Shown piece after piece: positions 1-9,388 of a DNA stretch of 64,000 nt. The stretch spans positions 310,001 to 374,000 of the forward strand of contig WSYJ01000184.1 of NCBI GenBank assembly GCA_020186115.1, given 5' to 3'. The DNA comes from Histomonas meleagridis. Taxonomy: Eukaryota > Parabasalia > Tritrichomonadida > Dientamoebidae. Under the pieces are notes generated by a model. It was not told the DNA's origin. It saw only the letters and a list, made by a program, of their open reading frames with translations, and searched no databases. Each line of letters opens with the position of its first letter. The first letter of the stretch is position 1. The translations under genes were made by a program, and so were the position numbers.

Positions 1-2
1 TT

Positions 3-230
3 AATGATTTTTCAATTAATCTTAATGAATCGAATGAATTTCTTATTAAATCAAAATCTAGAGATACAAGAGTTTGTATTATTGCATGTTCTGGCTTTGA
101 AATTCTCTTTGCCGATGAAATTCGTTGGATTTCTGATAAAATTTCTTCCATTTCTGGCCAGATAACTGGTTTAACCGCCGCAGAAACATTAAGAAATAAA
201 AAAGAGATCCAAAGCTTTGCGATAATTTAA
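3..230 (+). CDS. C-terminal end of an unknown protein (cut by window edge)
   Basis: The frame starting at base 3 stays open for 75 codons and ends in TAA at 228-230. The readable product contains VCIIACSGFEILFADEIRW and ends in QSFAII. I do not recognise the family. It converges on the UGP gene, with 42 bases between the two stop codons, which is the tight tail-to-tail packing seen elsewhere in this window. The minus-strand ORF over the same bases is low-complexity and is more likely its shadow. The N-terminus lies outside the window. Confidence 0.5.
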   Translation, partial: NDFSINLNESNEFLIKSKSRDTRVCIIACSGFEILFADEIRWISDKISSISGQITGLTAAETLRNKKEIQSFAII

Positions 231-272
231 TTATCTTCTTACAAAACCACGATGATGAATAATTTTTTATTT

Positions 273-1694
273 TCAAAGCTTTGATTGTTCCGTTATTTCC
301 ACGTCTTTATACTTTCTTCCGTCAGGTACAATCCATTTCTCACCTTCAGGCGCAGAAATCTTTACCTTTCCTTCTAAGACAATTTCTTTACCAAATGTTA
401 CATCGCCTTCAATTTCTAATTTTTCAAGATTTACAATACTTGGTGGATATGGGAATCTTGCCTCGAAGTCTTGTACCTTTGTGTAGCATGATCCAAGCTT
501 AAGTGATGGCAAGCCTTCGACAGTTCTTTTAGTGTTAATTAAGAACTCGCATCCACTTTCAGTATAGAAATCAGATCGCATTAACAAAAGTTCATTACAT
601 GATTTGACAGGAAGGAATCTCTTACGTGGAACTTTAACTGAAATAGAATCACTGAATGACTGAATAGCAGAGCCTGCAGCTGCTTCTAATTGGATGACAC
701 TTTTTCCATTGTATACTTTATGATTCTTAATGACATCAAGTACAAGTGTATCATTATCTAAGGATTCTTTGAGCTTCTCAAGGCTTACCCACATGTTGTT
801 GGAGTTGAAAATGTCGAATTTCTTGATATCGACAAAATCATCCATATGACCTGGAGGGACTTGGGCTGTTTCAAGAAGCTTCACACGGCCTTTATAAAGG
901 ATGGGCATTCCACCCTTCCAATCATCTGGCGTTTTGGCAACGGTTTCGGCAGCATATGATCTATTCTCAGTTGCAACCTTGTTAAGAATCTTAAGGTCAA
1001 TGGTAGCGCCAAGGTTGTCGATGTTTGATATGAAAATAAACCTTTTGCCTTCAGCAAGAAGTTTATCTAAAAGACCAGAATCACGAAGACAATGGAAAAC
1101 ATCACCATGGCCAGGAGGGTTCCATTCGCCAAGAGGTGACTTGTCGTCTTTTGGAACTGGTTCAAGAGTATCTTCATAAATTCTTGGGAATTTATTTTGG
1201 TTATAAGAAAGAACTCTAATATCTTTGACCTTTTCAATTGCAGGCTTCATCTGGTCTTCTGTATAGAAAGATTGCATGAGTACAAGAGGAATATCAACAT
1301 TATACTTCTTGTTGTAATAACGAACTTGATCACATGTGAGATCGAAAAATGTCTTTCCTTCTTGGCAAACTATAAGAGACTTAGGGAAGGTGCATCCCAT
1401 AGTTGTTCCAAGACCACCATTAAGTTTGATAACAACTAATTGCTTCAAAAGTGCGACAGGATCTGAAGGCTCAGAAAGATTTTCATAAGGAAATTGTTCA
1501 CTTGGTGTAAGTGGTTTTACGTAGTCCCAAACAATTTCACTTTCTTGAGCTACTGATGGAGAAAATGCTGCTTTAAACATTGTAATTAATTTTGCTTGCG
1601 CGCCTGGGTTGAGCTTGAGTGGCTCAATTTCCTTTTTCAGTTTTTCCATTGCTGCTTCTTCATTGACGCTTAAAAGTTCCTTAACTGAAGACAT
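273..1694 (-). CDS. UGP: UTP--glucose-1-phosphate uridylyltransferase (UDP-glucose pyrophosphorylase)
   Basis: The enzyme makes UDP-glucose and pyrophosphate from UTP and glucose-1-phosphate, feeding glycogen and glycoconjugate synthesis in the cytosol. The 473-residue product is full length for eukaryotic UGPase. Visible signatures are the nucleotide-binding loop KLNGGLGTTMGCTFPKS (about 90-106), WNPPGHGDVF (191-200), NIDNLGATID (224-233), LLETAQVPPGH (273-283) and FNSNNMW (296-302). A left-handed beta-helix-like C-terminus follows (LEIEGDVTFGKEIVLEGKVKI). The ATG is supported by a TCACATT initiator 13 nt upstream. There is no signal peptide. The family call is secure. Confidence 0.96.
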   Translation of the reverse strand: MSSVKELLSVNEEAAMEKLKKEIEPLKLNPGAQAKLITMFKAAFSPSVAQESEIVWDYVKPLTPSEQFPYENLSEPSDPVALLKQLVVIKLNGGLGTTMGCTFPKSLIVCQEGKTFFDLTCDQVRYYNKKYNVDIPLVLMQSFYTEDQMKPAIEKVKDIRVLSYNQNKFPRIYEDTLEPVPKDDKSPLGEWNPPGHGDVFHCLRDSGLLDKLLAEGKRFIFISNIDNLGATIDLKILNKVATENRSYAAETVAKTPDDWKGGMPILYKGRVKLLETAQVPPGHMDDFVDIKKFDIFNSNNMWVSLEKLKESLDNDTLVLDVIKNHKVYNGKSVIQLEAAAGSAIQSFSDSISVKVPRKRFLPVKSCNELLLMRSDFYTESGCEFLINTKRTVEGLPSLKLGSCYTKVQDFEARFPYPPSIVNLEKLEIEGDVTFGKEIVLEGKVKISAPEGEKWIVPDGRKYKDVEITEQSKL

Positions 1695-1702
1695 GTAAAA
1701 TA

Positions 1703-1709
1703 AATGTGA
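1703..1709 (-). promoter_or_regulatory. Trichomonad-type initiator (Inr) of the UGP gene
   Basis: Read on the minus strand, TCACATT lies just before the ATG, with the presumed +1 A 13 nt upstream. Trichomonad core promoters use an Inr of the form TCA(+1)Py(T/A) close to the start codon; this fits both sequence and spacing. Confidence 0.55.
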
Positions 1710-2267
1710 AGTGCCAAAACAACCAATTTGAAGGCTCGTAAACCACTCAAATAAACAATTTCTTCAACCTTCTTTTACGGTTTTCTTCTTCTGACCTGCT
1801 CCAGAGAAATGTAATTATGCTCCTTACGAAGGAAAAACTGCGAAAAAGGTTATTAATGCTAAGCAAAGATAAGAAAAAAAAAAGAAATTTTTTACTTGGA
1901 GGATTACGTGTGGGAACAAAAAGATTGCTTTGTTTTGAATGTGAATTGAAATAATGATTTTTGAATTAAATTAGGTTTCGATAGAATAATTCAAATGATA
2001 GAATTATTTGAGAGAAAAAGTCGGTTTGGAACACCGCTAATGGCACATTTCAATAAACTAAACAAGTATGTCAAATCAATTTTGCACAAGCAATTGAAAA
2101 CTTTACTCGATTTTTCATGAAGTTTACAAGCGAATTGAACCATTGCTTTTGTTTCGTTTTGTCAACACCGTGATGTCAACACATAATATCAATTACAAAT
2201 ATTCACAAAGATTCGAATCTTTAACTTACCAAAAAAAATATCAAAAATGCAAGCACGTAAATATTTT
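1710..2267. other. Intergenic, UGP 5' side / GH13 gene 3' side
   Basis: About 560 bases between two minus-strand genes. I see AT-rich sequence with short homopolymers and no convincing ORF, RNA gene or repeat beyond the UGP initiator at its left edge. Confidence 0.5.
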
Positions 2268-4250
2268 TTAATTGATGTGCATCCAGCTGCGCATTGCTGC
2301 AATAATTTCCGCATCACGGTGAACTCTTGTGTAATCAGTTCCTTCATAAGCCTTAGCATCAGCAACGTAAGCCTTTGAGTAACCTCTTGATTTACATGTT
2401 TCGCAAGTTGTTTTGCAAAGGCTGCAATCTGATTTACCATCTGGAGGAGACTTAACGCCATCCTTGAAGTAATAAGAAGAAAGTAACATACGAATTGGAT
2501 AATCGTTATCATTATCAACGTTGTTACCGTAAGGATCTGTGAATAACTTAACTTCAAAAGCACGGTGCTTAGCTGGTTCACATCCTTTAACAAGAACGCA
2601 GCCTTGGTCGTGCATATCACGAGAAGATGAACCATCATTTTGTTGATCATGATCTTCGTTTTGAATAACCTTTCTGATCTTAGAAACTCTTCCTCCATCA
2701 TTATCTGGTTCTACTGGATAACCACTCCACCAGATCTTAATTTGATCGATTTCTGAATCTGTTAAACCTTGTGATTTAAGTTGATTTGAGAAGTATGTTG
2801 AATATGAATATTCTGAATCGCCGACAAGTAACCAAGATTCGCCACCAGTAAGAACTTCGAGCCATGTGAAGAAATCGACTGGATATGAGCCACCTAATCT
2901 TTCCTTAAGCTTAGCAAAGATTGCTGCTAAATCGATTGGATGGATGTGCTTTGCTGCATCAACTCTGAAACCTGAAAATCCAATAGATAAAAGATCAACG
3001 AAATAATCGGCAATTCTTGTACGTACATAATCTTTGCTTGTATCAAGATCTGTTAAACCTGTGAGCCAACCAGTGTTCATGTTGTTAGGATCTGTCCAAG
3101 CATTAAGTGCTTTATCACAATGGAAGTCCATTGGTCCATAAGGTACTGCTGGATATTCAAGAACATTTGATGGTTCGCCCCATGAGTTATACTTATATGT
3201 ATAAGCTGGTGTGTAGTATGGTGATTGGTTTTCTTCGTCAGATGATTGTTTGCCTGGCCAATATGTGCATGAAGCTCCTGGGTTAACATGGTCTTGTGCG
3301 TCATTTCCAGATCCTGACATGTGGTTAACAACTGCATCTGCATAAACACGTAATCCATATGAACGACATTTCTTAATCATGTTACGGAGTTGTGTGCGTG
3401 TGCCCATACGACCTTGTAAACGATATGAAACTGGTTGATACATGAAGTACCATGGGTTAAGTTCGTTTTCAAATGGTTGTGTGGACATAACTTGTTCTTG
3501 ATGTGGGAAAAGTTTAACGCCAAGATAACCTGCTTCAGCAATGACTTTACATTCTTCAGCAATATCATCATCTGGCCAGCCAAACATTTCAACAATAGCA
3601 CCCTTTTGACCATTACGATAGTCTCCTTGTCTTTCCTTAAGTGGTTCTACATTCCAGATGAAATCGATTTCATCAAGTTCAAGTGTTTCACCTGTGGCTG
3701 CAACAATCTTGACCTTGAGGAGTCCTTTGTAAGATGAGTCGAATGTCTTGGATGGTTCAGATTGACCAACTCCATCGAAATAATATGTAAGTGAAAGTTC
3801 ATGATGGGTCTTCGTATAGATTGTAACTGTGCAAGATGTGCGATCTGAGTTATATTGGAGTTGAGCATAGCCAACAAGAACACGCATATCTTGATAACCT
3901 TTCTTCCAATCTTCAGCGCCACGTGGTGGTGTATTCCAAAGATGTGTAGCCCACTTTGGATCCATATCGCCTGAGGAACCAGAACAGGTTGGATTTTCGA
4001 AAATTGTGCATGCAGCATTTGATGCATTAGAATATGTAATACCAACTTTGTAAGAAGAAGCAACTGTTTGGGTTGTTGTCTTTGTGGTTGAACTTGAACG
4101 ACCGAATGAAACGTATCCAATAAGAACACCTGAAACAAGACCAATTGCAAGGCAAATACCAAGAATTGCCTTCTTTATGAGTGGAGTTTTCTCCTCTGAT
4201 TGAACCTTTTCCTTGTTGGAAAGTAATGGTTCGTTTTGCAACTCTTCCAT
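2268..4250 (-). CDS. Membrane-anchored GH13 (alpha-amylase family) glycosidase
   Basis: The 660-residue product is predicted as a type II membrane enzyme. It has a 27-residue cytosolic tail, a hydrophobic anchor at about 28-50, a Ser/Thr-rich stalk, a beta-rich domain at about 65-205 with paired cysteines that may bind carbohydrate, and a GH13 barrel from about 215. GH13 regions are visible: DAVVNH (305-310), GFRVDAAKH with nucleophile Asp431, WLEVLTGG with acid/base Glu465, and NEDHD (531-535) in place of the usual FVDNHD. The catalytic Asp/Glu/Asp set is therefore present. The tail holds EKTPLI (20-25), an acidic dileucine motif typical of endosomal or lysosomal sorting. The start is supported by TCATTTC 9 nt upstream. 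Whether starch, glycogen or maltodextrin is the substrate cannot be told. Confidence 0.9.
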   Translation of the reverse strand: MEELQNEPLLSNKEKVQSEEKTPLIKKAILGICLAIGLVSGVLIGYVSFGRSSSTTKTTTQTVASSYKVGITYSNASNAACTIFENPTCSGSSGDMDPKWATHLWNTPPRGAEDWKKGYQDMRVLVGYAQLQYNSDRTSCTVTIYTKTHHELSLTYYFDGVGQSEPSKTFDSSYKGLLKVKIVAATGETLELDEIDFIWNVEPLKERQGDYRNGQKGAIVEMFGWPDDDIAEECKVIAEAGYLGVKLFPHQEQVMSTQPFENELNPWYFMYQPVSYRLQGRMGTRTQLRNMIKKCRSYGLRVYADAVVNHMSGSGNDAQDHVNPGASCTYWPGKQSSDEENQSPYYTPAYTYKYNSWGEPSNVLEYPAVPYGPMDFHCDKALNAWTDPNNMNTGWLTGLTDLDTSKDYVRTRIADYFVDLLSIGFSGFRVDAAKHIHPIDLAAIFAKLKERLGGSYPVDFFTWLEVLTGGESWLLVGDSEYSYSTYFSNQLKSQGLTDSEIDQIKIWWSGYPVEPDNDGGRVSKIRKVIQNEDHDQQNDGSSSRDMHDQGCVLVKGCEPAKHRAFEVKLFTDPYGNNVDNDNDYPIRMLLSSYYFKDGVKSPPDGKSDCSLCKTTCETCKSRGYSKAYVADAKAYEGTDYTRVHRDAEIIAAMRSWMHIN

Positions 4251-4254
4251 TCTT

Positions 4255-4261
4255 GAAATGA
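4255..4261 (-). promoter_or_regulatory. Inr (TCATTTC) of the GH13 gene
   Basis: On the minus strand TCATTTC sits with its A 9 nt before the ATG, matching the trichomonad initiator form and spacing. Confidence 0.55.
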
Positions 4262-5561
4262 ATAATTAATTAGATCATATCACTTTTACATTCAATTTCT
4301 ACCTGCCCAGTTGAATGCTTTACTTGACCTTCTCCAAAGAAATTTCTTAGGTGTGATCGCCTAATTTGAATTTTGATTACAGCTGAATTCCTCTTCAATT
4401 TCAAGAATTTCCGACTCAAAGACTTTTGTTGAATTACGATGCTGCACAAAATTTGCTTGTATAATAATATGAACCCAACATAGTATATGAGATTTTGAGA
4501 TGGTGACGTTCCGAAATTTAAGTATCTAAACTTAAGTTTAGATCCTTGCTTTTGACATCAATATATTCGGAAATATGCGAATATAAATATTATTGTTATT
4601 TAGTAATAATAAATACTCTTAACACTGATTTTTCAATTTTTTTTTATTATTTTTGAAATTTTTTTGTATTAAACATATGTCTCATATGAAATTATGCTAA
4701 AATGATTGATTTTCATCTTTACTTATTATTTTATCTTGCAGAATATTTTGTTGTCAATTATATATATTTTTGTCAACGTGTAGCAAATTATCATTCTGAT
4801 TAAATTTTGTTTTTATTTCAATATGATTTATTTATATATATATATTATAGGATTTTCAACACTAACCATTAAAGTAAAATAGAAATCAAGATCATTTATT
4901 CTCATAATCATTAGGACTTGCTGAATATGGTATCGGATCAGATATCCCAATTGTGTTTTCCATTTATATCAATGTTTTCCATATTTAAAGTAAGTATTGA
5001 TTGGTTAAACCCCAATATTCAAGTTTTTCATATCATTTAAGTATTGAGATACTATATCTTCAAAAGCAGGTTCCTTATATCTCTAAATATCATGATTTTT
5101 TTTGATAAATAGCAAAAATAGTGGATCTTGCAAATGGTTATAAATAAATTTTGAATATTACTAGCTAACATTATATTTGCATATAGCAAAAAGATAGGAA
5201 TATATCATCTTATCTTATGTCAAATTTAGCTTGATATCGAAAAAATTACGAAATATACCACAAATACTCAAACAATTTGATCTCATTTTCTCGGAAATAT
5301 TCAATTTGTAGATATTAATACTTCAAACTTAAAATTTTTTTCTGGTATTCATATTAATTAATCAATTTTTATGTTATTTATGCAAAGGAGTGTAAATTCA
5401 TAAAAGTTTAAGAATATTTTTACCAAAGTAAATATTTGCAAATGAAAACATTTTATCTTACACACTTAATAATAATTTATGTTATCTCTTTTTCAATCAT
5501 TATCATTTTGGTAATATAATATTTTAACATAAGAACATAAAATATTTATCTATAACTTTTA
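4262..5561. other. Intergenic, about 1.3 kb
   Basis: Very AT-rich, with short (TA)n around 4837-4851 and poly-T stretches near 4637. No ORF of coding character, tRNA-like fold or longer repeat was recognised. Confidence 0.5.
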
Positions 5562-7931
5562 TTAATTACCAAAAAATTCAACATTTTCTTCATTTTCTTC
5601 AAATTCAACTTCACTATTCATTTTCTCATTCATTACGCATCTAACTCTATCCGCGAATTCCTTCAAATCTGCTCTATTTCCTATAAATTGCAGCAGTACA
5701 TTCGCAGAGAAGTTAAACGCTTTTGGCCTTGTGTTTTCTATCCACAATTTTAAAACGTTTTCATTTTGCAACACAATCAAAGGTTCCGTACACAACATTG
5801 CAGCAATAATATCGCCGACATAATTAAAGTCGAAATTTAATATCATTGGTAACCATTCATTAATTAATTGATGATTTACTTCGACGTTTTTATTATAAAC
5901 AATGAAAATAATTTGCGACAAAGTTATTAATGCGAAATAATCATCATAACTCATATCTAATAACATTTCATTAATGATATTAATAATTGGCATCAAAATA
6001 ATTTGGGAATTATTAATTTGATCCTTAAATTTCAAAACAAAGTTTTTATATATTAACGAAATTTGTATTACTTCTGTTCGTCCTTCACTTTCGAAAAAGC
6101 TAAACAACAAATTTGGAATCGAAAGATAATTCTCATTTAAAACTTTCACATTTATTACACATCCGGAAATGATTTGCAAAAGTTCTTCAGCAAAACTTTC
6201 CATAAGACCATTCTCAATGAACTTATTCACGCACATTAAAATATAATCGAAAATTTGTTGATTCGAAACATAAAAACAAATTTTATATATCGATTCAGAA
6301 AATTTCGATGCACTTCTTCGCGAGTTTTCTGAATCATCATTTATATAAAACTCAAATAACTCCATAAGTGTAACAATACAATTTTCGGACAATAAATTAA
6401 ATTTATTTCCAAGAAATTCGATGAATGTTGGAATCGAATTTGCGATTAATTCAGTTGGAAATTGTTGACTACAAATGAATAAATTTGTTAATGCCGCTTT
6501 AATTAATTCTTCTGGTATTTGTGTTATATCGAATTGTCCGAAACTTAATAATGTACTAAGAGCACAACTTGATAAATATTGTATAATCGGAAATGAATTT
6601 TGTGCTAAAAATGTAATACATGGAATCACAAATTGATTTGATATTAATGAATAACATTTAGGGAAATTAATTAAAAAGATTAACGATGAACTTATTAAAA
6701 TTATATTATTTGATTGTAAATAACTTATAACAATTTGTATAAAGTTTTCTAATAATGAATTCGTTTCAAGAAAATTAATTGAAACTGTTGATAATAAAGT
6801 AATAAGTGAAAAGTTATTCCATTGATCATCGTTTAATTGACTTGCAACAATTTGAAGTATAGTTTGTGATATAATTGGAAACAATTCCGAACATTGATGT
6901 AAACACGACGCCGCTGCTGATTTTGGCGTATTCGTTTCGGAATATGTCGAAAAATTGTTTTCGATAAACGTTTCAGGCTCAGACACAAATGTTTGTTGCT
7001 CACTAATTCCATATGTAAATATTGGCACAAATATATGTAATATTATGTCGCCTAAATTGGGTAATAATGAATTAAAGATTGATTTATCAGTTAATATTTG
7101 AGTAAGAATATTGTATACTAGGATGGTACTGGTATAAGAATGATATCTATGAAAGAAATTAAGGATAATTTGCATGAATTCAGGAACATTTATAAGATCG
7201 ATTGAAATTATTGATGAATTATAAATTAGTTCAAACGCATCTGATGTAATATCTACAAAACTTGGACCATTAATAGTGTTTATTATATGGAAAGATAATG
7301 CAATATATGGTAAAAGCGACTGTGGATTTGGAAGATAGTTGATAAAATGTGGTACAAACGTGATGAAAAAATAATGTAGAAGAATTTGGGCAGATGGAGA
7401 TTGAGAGTCATTTGATAAAAAGGCATTTAAGACATTAGAGGCGGATATGAAAATTGGATCAATGATTTGATGGAATTGTCCAAGATTTATTTTGTGAAAG
7501 TCAATCAATGAATTGGTGAGAATAAGGGCTGGAAGAATTTGATTCATTTGAATAAGATTTGAAATTGTTTGAATTAATTGTTCTTCAGTTCCTTGATTAA
7601 TACTAAATTTGGCAATGATATCTGAAATAATTTCGAGAATTGGTTGGAAGTCTGGTGAAACACACATAGAAAGTTTAACAAATATCTGAATACCACTTTG
7701 AGCTAAAAAATTAATGTTTTTTTGGAAAACATTCCTTAGCTGTAAAATTCCTGCTTTACAAAGTTCTGTATTTATAATGTCTGGCGATGTAATAATTTCA
7801 CATAATAATAATGGATATTCTGGATATTGAAATTGTGATTCTAATTGCATTGTAGCAGCTTGGATTTGTTCATTAGAAGTTCCACGAAATGTTATGATTA
7901 ACAATTCCTTGATTTGTTCACCAGAGAGCAT
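5562..7931 (-). CDS. Importin-beta-family karyopherin (importin-7/8- or CSE1-like)
   Basis: The 789-residue protein is almost entirely amphipathic helices, as expected of HEAT-repeat karyopherins. The first 60 residues look like an importin-beta N-terminal domain (AATMQLESQFQYPEYPLLLC, then INTELCKAGILQLRNVFQKN). Mid-protein, PETFIENNFSTYSETNTPKSAA corresponds to the conserved segment of CSE1 and importin-7/8 in which an acidic loop precedes a charged stretch and Ala-Ala. The C-terminus is acidic (EVEFEENEENVEFF). The protein is shorter than the usual 950-1040 residues, so C-terminal repeats may be missing. A role in Ran-dependent nuclear transport is inferred. No clear Inr precedes the ATG. 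Confidence 0.6.
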   Translation of the reverse strand: MLSGEQIKELLIITFRGTSNEQIQAATMQLESQFQYPEYPLLLCEIITSPDIINTELCKAGILQLRNVFQKNINFLAQSGIQIFVKLSMCVSPDFQPILEIISDIIAKFSINQGTEEQLIQTISNLIQMNQILPALILTNSLIDFHKINLGQFHQIIDPIFISASNVLNAFLSNDSQSPSAQILLHYFFITFVPHFINYLPNPQSLLPYIALSFHIINTINGPSFVDITSDAFELIYNSSIISIDLINVPEFMQIILNFFHRYHSYTSTILVYNILTQILTDKSIFNSLLPNLGDIILHIFVPIFTYGISEQQTFVSEPETFIENNFSTYSETNTPKSAAASCLHQCSELFPIISQTILQIVASQLNDDQWNNFSLITLLSTVSINFLETNSLLENFIQIVISYLQSNNIILISSSLIFLINFPKCYSLISNQFVIPCITFLAQNSFPIIQYLSSCALSTLLSFGQFDITQIPEELIKAALTNLFICSQQFPTELIANSIPTFIEFLGNKFNLLSENCIVTLMELFEFYINDDSENSRRSASKFSESIYKICFYVSNQQIFDYILMCVNKFIENGLMESFAEELLQIISGCVINVKVLNENYLSIPNLLFSFFESEGRTEVIQISLIYKNFVLKFKDQINNSQIILMPIINIINEMLLDMSYDDYFALITLSQIIFIVYNKNVEVNHQLINEWLPMILNFDFNYVGDIIAAMLCTEPLIVLQNENVLKLWIENTRPKAFNFSANVLLQFIGNRADLKEFADRVRCVMNEKMNSEVEFEENEENVEFFGN

Positions 7932-8081
7932 CTGTGTTCAAGGTGTAAACTATTGGAATATCTATCGGTCTTTTTCGAATTTTTTATATAAAAATGATAC
8001 ATTAATGATATTCACAAATAAACTTATATCTTAAAAGAATAAAATTATTTTTCAATTATTTATTTAGTTTTGTTTCCTGAA

Positions 8082-8627
8082 TTATTTCATTTTATGAATT
8101 TGTTCACCAAGCCAATCTAATCCTTCATATAAACCATCTCCTGTTGTTGCACATGTTCCTTGAACTTGCCATGGACGATTTGTAATTGTGTTAAGTTTTA
8201 ATCTATTTCCTAATTCCATTGGCTTAATTGCATTTGGAAGATCTTGTTTATTAGCATAAACAAGTAAAACGGAATTACGTAATTCATCTTCTTCAAGAAG
8301 TCTATGCAAAACATCACGTGCTTCATCAATTCTTCCGATATCGTTAGAATCAACAACAAAAATAAGTCCTTGTGTATTGTGGAAATAATGTCTCCAAAGT
8401 GGTCGAATACGATCTTGACCTCCAACATCCCATACATTCATGTTAAGTCCTTTGTATTCAAATGTTTCAACATTAAAGCCAATTGTTGGAATTGTTGTTA
8501 CTTGTTCTCCAAGTTTAAGTTTATATAAAACTGTTGTTTTTCCTGCTGCATCAAGTCCTAACATTAAAATCCTTGTTTCTTTATTCCTGAACCATTTGTT
8601 ATATATATCGCTAAAGAATAAGCCCAT
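8082..8627 (-). CDS. ARF: ADP-ribosylation factor (ARF) small GTPase
   Basis: A 181-residue protein with the exact length and layout of ARF1-class GTPases. Gly2 follows the initiator Met for N-myristoylation. GLDAAGKT (24-31) is the P-loop, Thr48 in TIPTIGFN is in switch 1, WDVGGQ (66-71) is the switch 2 interswitch motif with catalytic Gln71, NKQD contacts the base, and TCATTGDG provides the SA-like loop. It acts on Golgi and endosomal membranes to recruit coats. The start is fixed by both the myristoylation signal and an Inr 9 nt upstream. No odd features. Confidence 0.97.
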   Translation of the reverse strand: MGLFFSDIYNKWFRNKETRILMLGLDAAGKTTVLYKLKLGEQVTTIPTIGFNVETFEYKGLNMNVWDVGGQDRIRPLWRHYFHNTQGLIFVVDSNDIGRIDEARDVLHRLLEEDELRNSVLLVYANKQDLPNAIKPMELGNRLKLNTITNRPWQVQGTCATTGDGLYEGLDWLGEQIHKMK

Positions 8628-8631
8628 TGAA

Positions 8632-8638
8632 TAAATGA
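8632..8638 (-). promoter_or_regulatory. Inr (TCATTTA) of the ARF gene
   Basis: TCATTTA on the minus strand, with its A 9 nt before the ARF ATG; same form and spacing as at the other genes here. Confidence 0.55.
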
Positions 8639-9388
8639 TATGACTGAATGCTTGAGCAACACATTTCTACAACTTTCCATCTGACCAAAATCGAGATTTA
8701 ACGATAGAAAATTCTGAACGTTATATTTTACATCACTTTTCCCTCTAAAAGAATTGAGCAAAATTCTTAATTTGCGTACCATTTAACATTAAAAATTTAA
8801 CAAGTATTCCCGAAGTACAACAGTACTTAAAGTTTTAGAATCTAAAGATCAAGCAAAACGAAGACAATGATAATTATTTCATGAAATTTTATATAAAATA
8901 TATTTTTTCTTAAATTTGTATAATATTATAATTATAATATTACAGTATTTTCTTATAACTTGTTGTATTTAACAATGATTCAAAATATGATATATTATTA
9001 TTTAACTATGTATTGTATCGTACACAAATTTAAATGGAAAGTGACTAAATTCAAAGGAAAATTTGAAAAAATTATTATATCTTCATTCGTCTGCTGTCCT
9101 TTCTTATAGTTAGAATCTGAAATGTATTAAACACATTACAAATAATTTTAAAATTAAAAAGGAATCTATAAGAGGGAAAGTTGGTTGACAGTGTCTTTAT
9201 TTATATACAGCCGAAATGATCCAAAACCGCTGATTTTGGAAACATACTCAATTCACATGCCGGTCAAATGACTAGAGGATATCGTATTAGTAAAGCTCAC
9301 AATCGAGTAACGAACTGAAAACGTGATATTATATAATATGTAGAAGCATAATCACAATCATCACATTTATAAAAGTTTACAAACAAAT
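8639..9388. other. Intergenic, about 750 bp
   Basis: AT-rich. I looked for tRNA B-box and snRNA-like sequence and saw neither. The 72-codon minus ORF crossing the ARF start lacks coding character. Confidence 0.45.

Noticed and set aside
79-276. 65-codon minus-strand ORF at the left edge
   Set aside because: Its composition is that of antisense shadow; the plus-strand frame over the same bases reads like real protein.
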